Numbered from the stretch's first letter, positions 28,253 through 37,649 are shown. The stretch is 64,000 nt of DNA from Bacillota bacterium (GCA_018818595.1 JAHIRM010000013.1:186001-250000), one strand, 5' to 3'. The notes: generated by a model from the sequence alone, not told the origin. Numbers and translations: made by a program.

Positions 28253-30103
28253 GTGGAAAAAATATTATCAGAAAACGCACCAAAAAAGAGCGTTAAACGC
28301 TCTTTATATTTAATGTTTAAGTGGATGGGAAAATCCTGGCCATTACTTATAATATCATTCATATTATTATATTTTATATCTTATATCCGAACAATTATTC
28401 CATTGTTTGGTCAACATATCATTGACTATATTTTAAAATTTAGTGATCAAGGATCAAGATTACCGCAATTTTTTATTAACTTTATTGAAGCAGATACCGT
28501 TGCAAAGCAATTACTATTAACTGTTTCTTTGGTGGTTGTACTTGACTTAATTAGAGCCATTTCTATCTTTTTTAGAAGAACGTTTACAGCATTGTTTTCA
28601 GAAAAAGTAGGGTACAGATTACGAAATAATTTATACAGACAATTACAAAATTTAGGATATAAGTTTCATTCTCATGCCGAAACAGGAGATTTAATTCAAC
28701 GATGTACAACCGATGTTGAAACGTACAAACACTTCATAAGCGATCAAATCGTCGAAGTCGTTCGGTTAGTATTACTCGTAGGATTATCCATCTGGCAAAT
28801 GTCAAAATTGAATGTCAATTTAATGTTTATTTCTTTGATTATTGCGCCAGTTATCTTACTAATAGCCACCATTTACTTTCGAAAAGTCGAAAAACTGTTT
28901 CAAGTGATTGAAGGCAATGAAGCAACTATGACAACCGACGTTCAAGAAAACGTGACTGGTGCTAGAGTCGTAAGAGCTTTTGCAAATGAAAAATATGAAG
29001 ATGAAAAATTTGACCAGTTAAATAGAACCTTCACGACTTCCGATTATAATTTAATTAAAAAAATGGCAATGTTTTGGAGTGGAACCGATTTTATCTGTTT
29101 TGCCCAATTTTGTCTTATTGCTGTTGTGGGTGTTGTCTATGCATCAAAAGGAATTATTACTTTAGGAGTTTACACAGCATTTTTAGCTTATGCCGGAAAT
29201 ATTATTTGGCCAATGCGTCAACTTGGACGTTTGGTTGGAGATTTTTCGAAAGCAACCGTTGCTGTTTCTAGACTTGACAAAATCATCTCAACTCCAAATG
29301 AGTATAGAGATGAAGAACACACCACAAAACCTGAGATAACCGGTAATGTTTTATTTGAAAACGTATCGTTTAAATTTGATGATTCAACGTATCATCAATT
29401 AGAAGATATCTCCTTTAAAGTAAAAAGAGGAGAAACAATTGCGATTGTAGGAAAAACTGGTTCAGGAAAATCAACTCTTATGAATTTGATGGTTCGACTT
29501 TTAGACCATCAAGAAGGTACTATTTACATCGATGATACCGAAATTCGACAAATTGAAAAACATCATTTAAGAGAAAACATTGGTATCATTTTACAAGAAC
29601 CATTTTTATATTCAAAAACCGTAGAAGAAAACATAGGGATTGCCGATCGTATGCAAACAGAATCTCGTGTTCAAGAAGTCGCAAAAATTGCGCATGTTCA
29701 TGATGATATTGTTCATTTCGAGAAAGGATACCAAACCTTAGTTGGTGAAAGAGGAGTTACGTTATCTGGTGGTCAAAAGCAACGAGTTGCTATTGCCAGA
29801 ATGCTTCTGAAACCAAAACCAATTTTAATTTTCGACGATAGCTTAAGTGCTGTCGATACCGAAACAGATGTTCAAATCAGAAATGCATTAAAGAAGGAGT
29901 GGAAAGATTCCACAGTTTTCATCATCACTCACAGAATTACAACGGCCAAAGAAGCAGACCGGATTTTAGTGATTGATAAAGGACGAATCAAAGAAAGCGG
30001 ATCACACGAAGAATTAATCTTACAAAATGGATTATACAAAGCAATCTGGGATATTCAGTCCAAAATAGATTTTCAAGTAGAGGACGGTGAAGAACATGTT
30101 TGA
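28253..30103 (+). CDS. ABC exporter half-transporter, degenerate-site subunit
   Basis: A 616-residue protein with six membrane helices followed by an ATPase domain. Walker A GKTGSGKST and signature LSGGQKQRVAIARM are normal, but Walker B ends IFDDSLSAVD, so the catalytic glutamate is aspartate. This is the hallmark of the non-catalytic subunit in heterodimeric exporters of the BmrCD, LmrCD or TM287/288 type. It overlaps the partner gene by 8 bases. Such pumps export drugs, lipids or peptides; the cargo is unknown. GTG at 28253 is preferred since GAGGTGA (28241-28247) is its ribosome site. Confidence 0.9.
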   Translation: MEKILSENAPKKSVKRSLYLMFKWMGKSWPLLIISFILLYFISYIRTIIPLFGQHIIDYILKFSDQGSRLPQFFINFIEADTVAKQLLLTVSLVVVLDLIRAISIFFRRTFTALFSEKVGYRLRNNLYRQLQNLGYKFHSHAETGDLIQRCTTDVETYKHFISDQIVEVVRLVLLVGLSIWQMSKLNVNLMFISLIIAPVILLIATIYFRKVEKLFQVIEGNEATMTTDVQENVTGARVVRAFANEKYEDEKFDQLNRTFTTSDYNLIKKMAMFWSGTDFICFAQFCLIAVVGVVYASKGIITLGVYTAFLAYAGNIIWPMRQLGRLVGDFSKATVAVSRLDKIISTPNEYRDEEHTTKPEITGNVLFENVSFKFDDSTYHQLEDISFKVKRGETIAIVGKTGSGKSTLMNLMVRLLDHQEGTIYIDDTEIRQIEKHHLRENIGIILQEPFLYSKTVEENIGIADRMQTESRVQEVAKIAHVHDDIVHFEKGYQTLVGERGVTLSGGQKQRVAIARMLLKPKPILIFDDSLSAVDTETDVQIRNALKKEWKDSTVFIITHRITTAKEADRILVIDKGRIKESGSHEELILQNGLYKAIWDIQSKIDFQVEDGEEHV

Positions 30104-31946
30104 TCAATTACAAGATGAAGAGAGTTTTACGTCCCAGAAGTTAGATTGGAAAGTTTGGAAAAAGATTTTTAGTTTCATGAAACCATTAAAAAAATATGTT
30201 ATTTTAAGTATTTTTGCCATGTCTGTACTTGCCGCAACCGATGTCATTTATCCTTACATTTCAAAATTTGCAATTGATGATATCATTAAACCAAATATTG
30301 ATAGTGGAGTTGCTGATTTATCGAAGTTGCCACTGTTTATTGGATTATACGTGATTTTTATGATCATTCAAGCAACGATGGTATATCTGTTTATCTTGCT
30401 TGCAGGTAAAGTACAAACTGAACTTGCCTTTAACATTAGAAGAAAAGCATTTCATCACTTACAAGAATTACCTTTTTCTTATTATGACAGAACCAGAACT
30501 GGGTGGATTATGGCGAGAATGACTTCGGATTCGAGAAACCTAAGTGATATCTTATCATGGGGAATTATCGATCTTACTTGGGGTTTATTCTTAATGATTT
30601 TACTTATTTTAGTCATGCTTCTTGTCAACTGGCAGTTAGCATTAATTACCATGGCAATCGTACCATTCTTAATTGTCATATCGATGTATTTTAGAAAATA
30701 CATCTTAAAGTCCTATCGTTCGATTCGAAAAGTAAACTCAAAAATTACTGGAGCATATAACGAGGGCATTACCGGAGCGATTACAACAAAAACACTTGTA
30801 CTTGAAAATTCAAACTATGGCGATTTTGATGATTTAACTTCAGATATGAAGCGTCAATCAATTCGCGCAGCGATGGTACAAGGATTATATTTCCCAACCG
30901 TTATCTTTTTGATTTCGATTGCGACTGCTGTTATTTATTATGTTGGCGGAAACATGGTTTTTAATTTAGCCATCAGTGTGGGAACTCTTTATTTATTTAC
31001 CAACTATGTTTGGCAATTCTTTGAACCGGTAAATAACATTGCATCTATTTATGCAAGGTTCCAGCAAGCACAAGCATCCGCAGAGCGAATTGTTTCATTA
31101 ATTGAAACAGAACCAGATATTGTTGATACACAAGAAGTCATTGATAAATATGGAACCTTATTTGATTACAAACTAGAAAACTTTGAACCATTAAGAGGAG
31201 ATGTTACATTTAAACATGTATCCTTTAAATATCATGTAGGGGAACAAGTGTTAACGGATTTTAATTTAGACGTGAAAGCGGGAGAATCTATAGCACTAGT
31301 AGGTCATACTGGAGCAGGAAAATCAACGATTGTCAATTTGATTTGCCGATTTTATGAGCCAACCGAAGGAAATATCCTAATTGATGGTGTTGATTACAAA
31401 GAAAGAAGCTTAGGGTGGCTACATTCGAATTTAGGCTACGTTTTACAGTCTCCTCATCTCTTTAGTGGTAATGTAATGGAAAACATCCGTTATGGCAATT
31501 TAAAGGCAACTGACGATGAAGTGATTCAAGCCGCAAAAGCCGTTGAAGCTCATGAGTTTATTATGAGATTTGAAAACGGATATGAAACGGAGTGTGGCGA
31601 GGGAGGATCTCGATTATCGGTTGGGCAAAAACAATTAATTTCTTTTGCTAGAGCCATTTTAGCTGATCCTAAGATTTTAGTGTTAGATGAAGCAACTTCT
31701 TCTGTAGATACCGAAACCGAACAAGTCATTCAATTTGCAATTAACAAGCTCTTAAAAGGCAGAACTTCTTTTATTGTTGCGCATCGTTTATCAACCATAG
31801 TCCATTCGAATCGAATTTTAGTTTTAGAGGATGGAAAAGTGATTGAAGAAGGAACCCATAAAGAATTAATTAACAAAAAAGGTCAATATTTCCAATTATA
31901 TACCAATCAATATTCCGAAGATATGTTAGAACTCTCAAAAAAATAA
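30096..31946 (+). CDS. ABC exporter half-transporter, catalytic subunit
   Basis: A 616-residue partner of the previous gene, with six membrane helices and an ATPase domain. Walker A GHTGAGKST and Walker B LVLDEATSSVD with the catalytic glutamate are intact, whereas the signature is LSVGQKQL instead of LSGGQ. The pair thus forms one full and one degenerate ATP site, as known for heterodimeric exporters. The basic, charged N-terminus is cytoplasmic. ATG at 30096 chosen; the upstream GTG at 30087 overlaps the ribosome site. Followed by a terminator. Confidence 0.91.
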   Translation: MFDQLQDEESFTSQKLDWKVWKKIFSFMKPLKKYVILSIFAMSVLAATDVIYPYISKFAIDDIIKPNIDSGVADLSKLPLFIGLYVIFMIIQATMVYLFILLAGKVQTELAFNIRRKAFHHLQELPFSYYDRTRTGWIMARMTSDSRNLSDILSWGIIDLTWGLFLMILLILVMLLVNWQLALITMAIVPFLIVISMYFRKYILKSYRSIRKVNSKITGAYNEGITGAITTKTLVLENSNYGDFDDLTSDMKRQSIRAAMVQGLYFPTVIFLISIATAVIYYVGGNMVFNLAISVGTLYLFTNYVWQFFEPVNNIASIYARFQQAQASAERIVSLIETEPDIVDTQEVIDKYGTLFDYKLENFEPLRGDVTFKHVSFKYHVGEQVLTDFNLDVKAGESIALVGHTGAGKSTIVNLICRFYEPTEGNILIDGVDYKERSLGWLHSNLGYVLQSPHLFSGNVMENIRYGNLKATDDEVIQAAKAVEAHEFIMRFENGYETECGEGGSRLSVGQKQLISFARAILADPKILVLDEATSSVDTETEQVIQFAINKLLKGRTSFIVAHRLSTIVHSNRILVLEDGKVIEEGTHKELINKKGQYFQLYTNQYSEDMLELSKK

Positions 31947-31947
31947 G

Positions 31948-31980
31948 AAACAACCGGCTGAAAAGTCGGTTGTTTTTCTT
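31948..31980 (+). terminator. Terminator of the ABC exporter operon
   Basis: Arms AAACAACCG (31948-31956) and CGGTTGTTT (31967-31975), then T-rich. Confidence 0.85.
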
Positions 31981-32024
31981 TAAAAATTCAGAAAAAAGAA
32001 CTATTATTTTAAAAATAAATAGTG

Positions 32025-32030
32025 TATAAT
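32025..32030 (+). promoter_or_regulatory. -10 of the tRNA-Leu promoter
   Basis: TATAAT at 32025-32030, 12 bases before the tRNA; the -35 (TATTAT at 32002-32007) is weak. Confidence 0.5.
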
Positions 32031-32042
32031 AATGATTGCTAT

Positions 32043-32128
32043 GCCGGTGTGGTGAAATCGGTAGACACGATAGACTCAAAATCTATTGCCCACAAAGCGT
32101 GCCGGTTCGAGTCCGGCCACCGGTACCA
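32043..32128 (+). tRNA. tRNA-Leu (anticodon CAA)
   Basis: An 86-base tRNA with an encoded CCA end. The acceptor arms are GCCGGTG and CACCGGT (first pair G-U). The anticodon stem ATAGA / TCTAT holds the loop CTCAAAA, giving anticodon CAA, which reads UUG. A long variable arm, typical of leucine tRNAs, and the T arm GCCGG-TTCGAGT-CCGGC are present. It stands alone. Confidence 0.96.
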
Positions 32129-32165
32129 ATCATAAAATGGAAAATTCAATATTTGTGGTAGTAAA

Positions 32166-32200
32166 GAACGTTCTTTCTTGAGGAAAAACGTTTTTTTATT
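32166..32200 (+). terminator. Probable terminator after tRNA-Leu
   Basis: AACGTTCTTTC pairs with GAAAAACGTT with one bulged base, followed by a run of T. Confidence 0.6.
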
Positions 32201-32236
32201 TTTTATAGAAGGCACAGGGGTATTACAAAATAAATA

Positions 32237-32245
32237 TGATATAAT
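32237..32245 (+). promoter_or_regulatory. Promoter of the DUF2087 / GGDEF-EAL unit
   Basis: Extended -10 TGATATAAT (32237-32245). No clear -35. Transcription would begin near 32252. Confidence 0.5.
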
Positions 32246-32315
32246 TTATTTATGTGTTAATGAGTCGATTTTCTGTTTAAACATTACTTACTTAATTTTA
32301 TCAAAAAAACATATA

Positions 32316-32472
32316 GGGCTAAAGAAGAAACTAATTCACAAAACTTAAACGTTTCTTGATGAACGCCTAGTGGGGAATGTAGCCATTGAAACTGGTAAAA
32401 ACAATGATTTAAACAGATGAAATTCTTACCATTTCAGTATTAATTAATGAAATGATTGGAGCAGATAAGGAG
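32316..32472 (+). ncRNA. Candidate structured leader with alternative hairpins
   Basis: Possible stems: GGCTA (32317-32321) with TAGCC (32380-32384), enclosing AAGAAAC (32325-32331) with GTTTCTT (32351-32357). Next, TTGAAA-C-TGGTAA (32386-32398) pairs with TTACCATTTCAG (32426-32437) with one bulge. The same 3' strand can instead pair as CATTTCA (32430-32436) with TGAAATG (32448-32454), just before the ribosome site AAGGAG (32467-32472). The two forms exclude each other, as in a riboregulator. I cannot match it to c-di-GMP-I, c-di-GMP-II or another known class. Confidence 0.4.
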
Positions 32473-32479
32473 TACAAAT

Positions 32480-32791
32480 ATGGAAAGAACTAATATAGAA
32501 AAAATTTTGATGGATCGATTTGAAATCAAGGAAGAGGATATCATTGATTCCATTCGATTTTTTGGTAAAGATGGAAGATTATTCTGCTTCCCATCTAAAC
32601 AAAAAAATAAAGTTATTATTTTTATCATCCTTTCTAATAAATTTGAGTTTGATATCGAATATTCTGAAAAGGAAATTAACATGGAATTAAAACGAATTGT
32701 TGATGATTTTCCTTTGTTTCGAAGAGCGCTCATTGATTTTGGTTTGTTTTCTAGGACAAGAGATTGTAAAGTATATACTAGAAACAGGTAA
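32480..32791 (+). CDS. DUF2087 family protein
   Basis: A 103-residue protein whose core matches DUF2087: F..DGRLFCFPSKQKNKVIIFIILSNKFEFDIEYSEKEIN.EL, then DDFPLFRRALIDFGLFSRTRDCKVYTR. This domain resembles a winged helix and often occurs alone or at the end of small regulators, so a role in gene regulation is inferred only. ATG at 32480 follows AAGGAG (32467-32472) with a 7-base gap. It lies between the long leader and the GGDEF-EAL gene, 90 bases away, with no terminator between. Confidence 0.8.
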   Translation: MERTNIEKILMDRFEIKEEDIIDSIRFFGKDGRLFCFPSKQKNKVIIFIILSNKFEFDIEYSEKEINMELKRIVDDFPLFRRALIDFGLFSRTRDCKVYTRNR

Positions 32792-32881
32792 TGATAAGTT
32801 AAATTAGAAGATTTTTTGGCCATTAGATAAGATAGATAAGAGTTTATTTCTGCATCTACTTTGAACAAAAGGAGTTATGCT

Positions 32882-35026
32882 ATGAAAAGAAGATTAAGAG
32901 AGAATAGATTATCTTTCATTGTCCCTATCATCGTTTTTTTGTTGTGGGTTTTAATAGCATTAACCTTTACGATTATTAGAGAAAATTCAAACAAAGCCTA
33001 TATTCAAAAAGAAGCGGATTTCATGATCCATTCAATTGAACAAAGCATGAATGATATTATTCAAAAAAGTATTGGACTGGAATATTTTATCCTAGCTTCA
33101 CTTGACACAGAGTTTGAAACAGAATTAAATAATTATGTAGAAGGACTAGTGGCGTTAAATGAAGGAATTGAAAATGTTTCTTACGCTCCGCTTGGGATTA
33201 TTTCTTATATTTATCAGGATTCTTTGGTTTCAGCAATCGGTAGAAATTTATATTTAGAATTATCAGAAGAAGTAAGAGAAGATGTTTTAAACGCAGAAGA
33301 AACGGGATTAATCACCATTTCTGGGTTGTTAAGTGATGAAAACCATAGTTGCAGCGGACTTGCCTTTCGAAATCCAATTTACTCAGAAAACACTTTTGTA
33401 GGTTTTATCAATGTGTGTATGTCTGAAGAGTATTTAATTGGTATATTCGACCAATCTCAAAGTGATGTTTTTAGTTATGCTATTTACAATCAATATAATA
33501 TTTCGGTCATGAATGATTTAGCTTTTAATGAAGAAAATATGTATTATTATGATAAAGTATCTCCAGAAATTTATGATTGGCAACTAGGATTAATTGTGAA
33601 TGAAACTTATATGCAAACATTTAATCGTACCAATATAATTTTTATTGTATTAACTTTTGTTTGTTTTACCGCAATTGGGCTTGGTCTTGCCTATTATTAC
33701 TATAAAAGCAGTGAATATTTAAAACAAACGGAAGAATTAATCTTTTTTGATTATCTAACCAAATTGCCAAACAGGCACAAATTAGAAGAAGATATGATTC
33801 ACTTAATTAAAAAAGAACGACCATTTTTCCTATTGTATGGAGATCTTGATAATTTTAAGATGTTAAATGATACTTACGGACATACAATAGGAGATCAAAT
33901 TCTTCTCGAATTATCTCGTCGATTTACAAAGTTAGGAAATGATCTCATCCACTTTTACCGTTGGGGAGGCGATGAGTTTGTATGCATCATTCAATCTGCC
34001 CAAAAAGATCAAGTATTAAAGCTAGTTAGTAAAATCAATCAATTACTGGAACACCCAATTGGTATTAATGATTTTCAATATCAAATCTTTATGAGTTTAG
34101 GAATTTCAAGTTATCCTAACGATGCGTCTTCCATGATGCAACTGATAATGTTTGCAGATATTGCTATGTATAAAATGAAAGAACTAACCACCAATAATTA
34201 TTTATTTTATAATCACGAGATAGGAAAAGATTTTTATGATGAGCAAGAATTAGAAGAAAAACTATCAAAATTGGATTATAATGAAATTGAAGTATTTTTA
34301 CAGCCGATTGTCAGTTTAAAGACGAATGAAATTATTGGATTTGAATCATTACTAAGAATTCAAGAAAATGGTATTTATTTTAACACGCAAAAGGTAGTTA
34401 ATATCGCTGAAAAAAATGGATCCATTACCATGATTGATTTAAAAGTGTTTGCTAAATCTTGTGAATATTTAAAACGGCTTCAAAAAATTAACAAAAATTA
34501 TATCATTGAAGTCAATTTTTCTGTTTTAAGTTTAAACGAAGAATCAATTAAGAAGATTAAAGAAATTCTTCTTAAATATGATGTTGAAAGCAAGTATATT
34601 GTTATTGAAGCAACTGAAACGTCAAAAATATTTAGTTATAGAGATGTAGTTAAAATACTTTCTGAATTAAAAGAATTAGGATTTAACATTGCATTAGATG
34701 ATTTTGGAAGTGGATATGCGTCATTAAATCATTTAGCTGAATTACCACTTACGCATTTAAAAGTCGATATCATATTAATCCAAAACTACATGAACCAAAC
34801 AAATAAACAATTATTAACGGCAATTAAAGGATTAGGACAATCATTGAATTTTATCATTATAGCAGAAGGAATTGAAACAGAAGTACAGTTGAATTATTTT
34901 AAGTCCATTCAATACGATTATTACCAAGGATATTATTTTAGTAAAGCAAAACCAATTGATGAAATTATTGATTTAATCAAATCTGAAACATTAAAAATAT
35001 CAGCAAATCAACAAGTGAAAGGATGA
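32882..35026 (+). CDS. Membrane GGDEF-EAL protein (c-di-GMP metabolism)
   Basis: A 714-residue protein. One membrane helix (about 12-34), an outer sensor domain of some 215 residues, a second helix (about 255-277), then GGDEF (about 290-450) and EAL (about 460-705). GGDEF is exact at 362-366; no RxxD inhibitory site precedes it. The EAL motif reads ESL (488-490), keeping the metal-binding glutamate; EVNFS, IEATET, LDDFGSGYAS, LKVD, AEGIETE and YYQGYYF keep the other phosphodiesterase residues. Both activities are thus possible. ATG at 32882 follows AAAGGAG. It is 4 bases before corA. Confidence 0.9.
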   Translation: MKRRLRENRLSFIVPIIVFLLWVLIALTFTIIRENSNKAYIQKEADFMIHSIEQSMNDIIQKSIGLEYFILASLDTEFETELNNYVEGLVALNEGIENVSYAPLGIISYIYQDSLVSAIGRNLYLELSEEVREDVLNAEETGLITISGLLSDENHSCSGLAFRNPIYSENTFVGFINVCMSEEYLIGIFDQSQSDVFSYAIYNQYNISVMNDLAFNEENMYYYDKVSPEIYDWQLGLIVNETYMQTFNRTNIIFIVLTFVCFTAIGLGLAYYYYKSSEYLKQTEELIFFDYLTKLPNRHKLEEDMIHLIKKERPFFLLYGDLDNFKMLNDTYGHTIGDQILLELSRRFTKLGNDLIHFYRWGGDEFVCIIQSAQKDQVLKLVSKINQLLEHPIGINDFQYQIFMSLGISSYPNDASSMMQLIMFADIAMYKMKELTTNNYLFYNHEIGKDFYDEQELEEKLSKLDYNEIEVFLQPIVSLKTNEIIGFESLLRIQENGIYFNTQKVVNIAEKNGSITMIDLKVFAKSCEYLKRLQKINKNYIIEVNFSVLSLNEESIKKIKEILLKYDVESKYIVIEATETSKIFSYRDVVKILSELKELGFNIALDDFGSGYASLNHLAELPLTHLKVDIILIQNYMNQTNKQLLTAIKGLGQSLNFIIIAEGIETEVQLNYFKSIQYDYYQGYYFSKAKPIDEIIDLIKSETLKISANQQVKG

Positions 35027-35030
35027 TTCT

Positions 35031-36047
35031 ATGAATGTTTTTTTAAAGAAAAATCAACCTCCTGGAGCCGCAATTTATACTGGGATTCATAATGTTCAAA
35101 CTGAAATTTCTCATATCATTTATAATGACGGTATGCTAGAAACCATAACCGATTTAACCTTAATGAAAGATTGTGTTAATTGGTTTATCGTGAAAGGCTT
35201 GCAAGATACTGCTAAAATCAAGTCTTTTTGCGAACAATACAATGTAGATGCATTGGTAGTAGAAGATATTTTAAATGTGAATCAACGAAATAAACTTGAA
35301 TTTTTTGATGAGTATATCTTCTGCGTATTAAGTTATGCCTATCTTCATGAAAACGAGATAAGACATGATTATTTGTCTTTGTTAGTCTTTGAAGATAAAG
35401 TGCTTACGTTTCATGAACACAATGTCAATCTTTTCGACGAAATGTATAAAAGGCTTGAAAATCATTTAGGGTCTATTCGTAAAATGAAACATGATTACTT
35501 GTTTTATGCTATTTTAGACACAGTAATTGATAACGATATTTTTGTACAAAAAGAATTATCAAATCGCACGTTTACCTTAGAAGAAGACATTATAAATTTG
35601 GAATCAACCAATCAATCTGACCTTTATAATTCAAGAAAAGAACTATTATTTTTAAAAAGTAATATCGATCCAATTTATGAAAGTTTTGTGAAAGCAGAAT
35701 TTAAAAACACCAAATTGTTATCAGCTCAAATCTATAAATATTTTGATGATTTAACAGACCATTTAAGGCGAATCAACGACCAAATTACAACCGAACGAGA
35801 ATTGCTTAGAAACTTACTTGATGTTCACATCAATAATGTTTCAAATAAAATGAACGCTATTATGAAGACATTAACCATCTTTAGTGCTATTTTTATTCCT
35901 TTATCTTTTTTAGCAGGCTTTTTTGGTATGAATTTTGTTGATTTTCCTGGGTTAAACAGCCCCAATGGAATTTATGTTTTTGCAGGAAGTTGTCTCGTGA
36001 TAGCAGTAGGAATGATTCTCTTTTTCAAGAAAAGAAAATGGTTTTAA
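35031..36047 (+). CDS. corA: CorA family divalent-cation transporter
   Basis: A 338-residue protein with a large cytoplasmic N-terminal domain and two C-terminal membrane helices (about 280-302 and 312-332). The selectivity motif GMNF follows the first helix (FFGMNFVDFPG), as in CorA Mg2+/Co2+ channels. The loop after it is slightly different from the usual MPE. It works as a pentamer in the membrane. It follows the GGDEF-EAL gene by 4 bases and is probably co-transcribed. Confidence 0.93.
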   Translation: MNVFLKKNQPPGAAIYTGIHNVQTEISHIIYNDGMLETITDLTLMKDCVNWFIVKGLQDTAKIKSFCEQYNVDALVVEDILNVNQRNKLEFFDEYIFCVLSYAYLHENEIRHDYLSLLVFEDKVLTFHEHNVNLFDEMYKRLENHLGSIRKMKHDYLFYAILDTVIDNDIFVQKELSNRTFTLEEDIINLESTNQSDLYNSRKELLFLKSNIDPIYESFVKAEFKNTKLLSAQIYKYFDDLTDHLRRINDQITTERELLRNLLDVHINNVSNKMNAIMKTLTIFSAIFIPLSFLAGFFGMNFVDFPGLNSPNGIYVFAGSCLVIAVGMILFFKKRKWF

Positions 36048-36068
36048 TTTTTACTTGCATTTTAAAAC

Positions 36069-36099
36069 TAAAAAAAGACAGAATAATGTCTTTTTTCTT
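36069..36099 (+). terminator. Terminator after corA
   Basis: AAAAAAGACA and TGTCTTTTTT around a 6-base loop, then T-rich. Confidence 0.85.
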
Positions 36100-36132
36100 T
36101 TATAAAGGATAGCCAGAATGGATGTATTATTC

Positions 36133-36161
36133 TTGCTATTTGAGAAAGAGTATACTATAAT
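36133..36161 (+). promoter_or_regulatory. Promoter of the MATE gene
   Basis: TTGCTA (36133-36138), 17 bases, TATAAT (36156-36161). Transcription starts near 36168, so the frame's first TTG (36170) is unlikely as a start. Confidence 0.7.
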
Positions 36162-36190
36162 CTACAAGATTGGATGTGTTTCTTGTGACG

Positions 36191-37585
36191 ATGGATAACA
36201 ATGAATTACTTGGTAAATATAACGTAAAGAAATTATTAATAAAATTATCCATTCCAGCAACAATCGGAATGGTAGCTAATGCCCTATATAATTTCGTTGA
36301 CACACTTTTCGTTGCGAAAGGTGCTGGGGAAATAGCCATTGGAGGATTAGCCTTAGCTTTTCCGATTCAAATGATTGTGATGGCAGTAGGATTAATGATT
36401 GGTATGGGAAGTGCTTCGGTATTTTCTCGTGCTTTTGGTAGAAATGATACAGAAAAAATGGAGCAATCCGTTAATACTGCTTTACGAATTGATTTCGTTG
36501 GAGCTTTAATTTTTTCGGTATTAGGATTTATCTTTTTAGACAAATTACTTGTCTTTTTTGGTGCAACTTCATCTAATATTGGCTATGCAAAAGATTATAT
36601 GTCCATTATTTTATATGGATTAGTTCCTTTATCGCTTTCTATGGTACTTAACAACCTTACAAGAGCAGAAGGAAGAGCAAAAGTAGCGATGATTTCTATG
36701 ATGATTGGAACGCTTTTAAATATCGTACTTGATCCGATTTTTATCTTTGATTTTGGGTTTGGCCTTGGAGTAAAAGGAGCAGCAATCGCTACAGTTATTT
36801 CTCAGTGTATTGCTTTTATTTACATCTTTATTCAAGCAATTTCTAAAAAATCTAATTTACATATTAACTTAAAGAAATGGTTTAAAATCGATTTTAAAAC
36901 AGTAAATGAAGTTTTAATCATAGGAACTCCTACGTTCTTAAGAAATGCAACAGGTGCTTTTATTGCAATTATTATTTATAATCTAATTAATAAATATGCA
37001 CAAGGAGATCCAGCAATTTATATTTCAATATATGGAGTTATTAACCGAGTTATCTATTTTATCTTTATGCCAGGCTTTGGATTGGTTCAAGGATTAGCGC
37101 CAATTGTTGGCTTTAATTTTGGAGCGAAGAATTATTTGAGATTAAAACAAGTGATTCTTTTTGCAACAAAAATGATTGCGGTTTACTTTTTTATTGGATT
37201 CGTATTTGTTCAACTTTTTGCACATACTATCTTTGTGATGTTTAGTGAATCACACAATCAATTCTTCATCACTTATGGAACAAGTTCCTTTAAAATAATT
37301 TCGATAGGTTTTATCTTGGTTGGCTTTCAAGTAGTAATTAGTGCCGTGTATCAATCGTTTGGTTATCCAATCCGTGCGACACTTGTTGCTTTATCAAGAC
37401 AAATTCTTTTCTTTATTCCACTAGCATATTTATTTTCTTCTCTTTTTGGACTAGATGGAGTGTGGATTAGCTTTGCAGTTTCAGATCTACTTTCTGGACT
37501 TATTAGTATCATTTTAATGGTTTTTGAACTTAAAGCCATTCAAAAAAGAATTCTGTTTCAAACGACTGATTTTAATGCTTTGTAA
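36191..37585 (+). CDS. MATE family multidrug/cation antiporter
   Basis: A 464-residue protein with about twelve membrane helices in two related halves. The N-terminal KLLIKLSIPATIGMVANALYNFVDTLFVAKGAGEIAIGGLALAFPI and the central DPIFIFDFGFGLGVKGAAIATVISQ are typical of the MATE exporters close to MepA. It would expel cationic compounds using a Na+ or H+ gradient. The start is not certain: no strong ribosome site is present, and GTG at 36185 is an alternative. Confidence 0.9.
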   Translation: MDNNELLGKYNVKKLLIKLSIPATIGMVANALYNFVDTLFVAKGAGEIAIGGLALAFPIQMIVMAVGLMIGMGSASVFSRAFGRNDTEKMEQSVNTALRIDFVGALIFSVLGFIFLDKLLVFFGATSSNIGYAKDYMSIILYGLVPLSLSMVLNNLTRAEGRAKVAMISMMIGTLLNIVLDPIFIFDFGFGLGVKGAAIATVISQCIAFIYIFIQAISKKSNLHINLKKWFKIDFKTVNEVLIIGTPTFLRNATGAFIAIIIYNLINKYAQGDPAIYISIYGVINRVIYFIFMPGFGLVQGLAPIVGFNFGAKNYLRLKQVILFATKMIAVYFFIGFVFVQLFAHTIFVMFSESHNQFFITYGTSSFKIISIGFILVGFQVVISAVYQSFGYPIRATLVALSRQILFFIPLAYLFSSLFGLDGVWISFAVSDLLSGLISIILMVFELKAIQKRILFQTTDFNAL

Positions 37586-37649
37586 TATAAACTGATTATT
37601 TTAAACATCAAAATGACAATTTTTTTAGTAAAAACCGCTCTATTTATTG

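Larger units (their letters stand above)
32129..32479 (+). other. 351-base gene-free stretch: tRNA terminator, promoter and long leader
   Basis: Holds a probable tRNA terminator (32166-32200), an extended -10 promoter (32237-32245) and a leader of about 228 bases with several possible stems before the DUF2087 gene. No coding frame is convincing. Confidence 0.7.

Noticed and set aside
32246-32479. A known c-di-GMP riboswitch before the GGDEF-EAL unit
   Set aside because: The conserved blocks of c-di-GMP-I and c-di-GMP-II that I know are not present; only unassigned stems are seen.
32440-32868. Minus-strand frame of 142 codons opposite the DUF2087 gene
   Set aside because: It is antisense to a recognisable DUF2087 domain and lacks a ribosome site and domain features.
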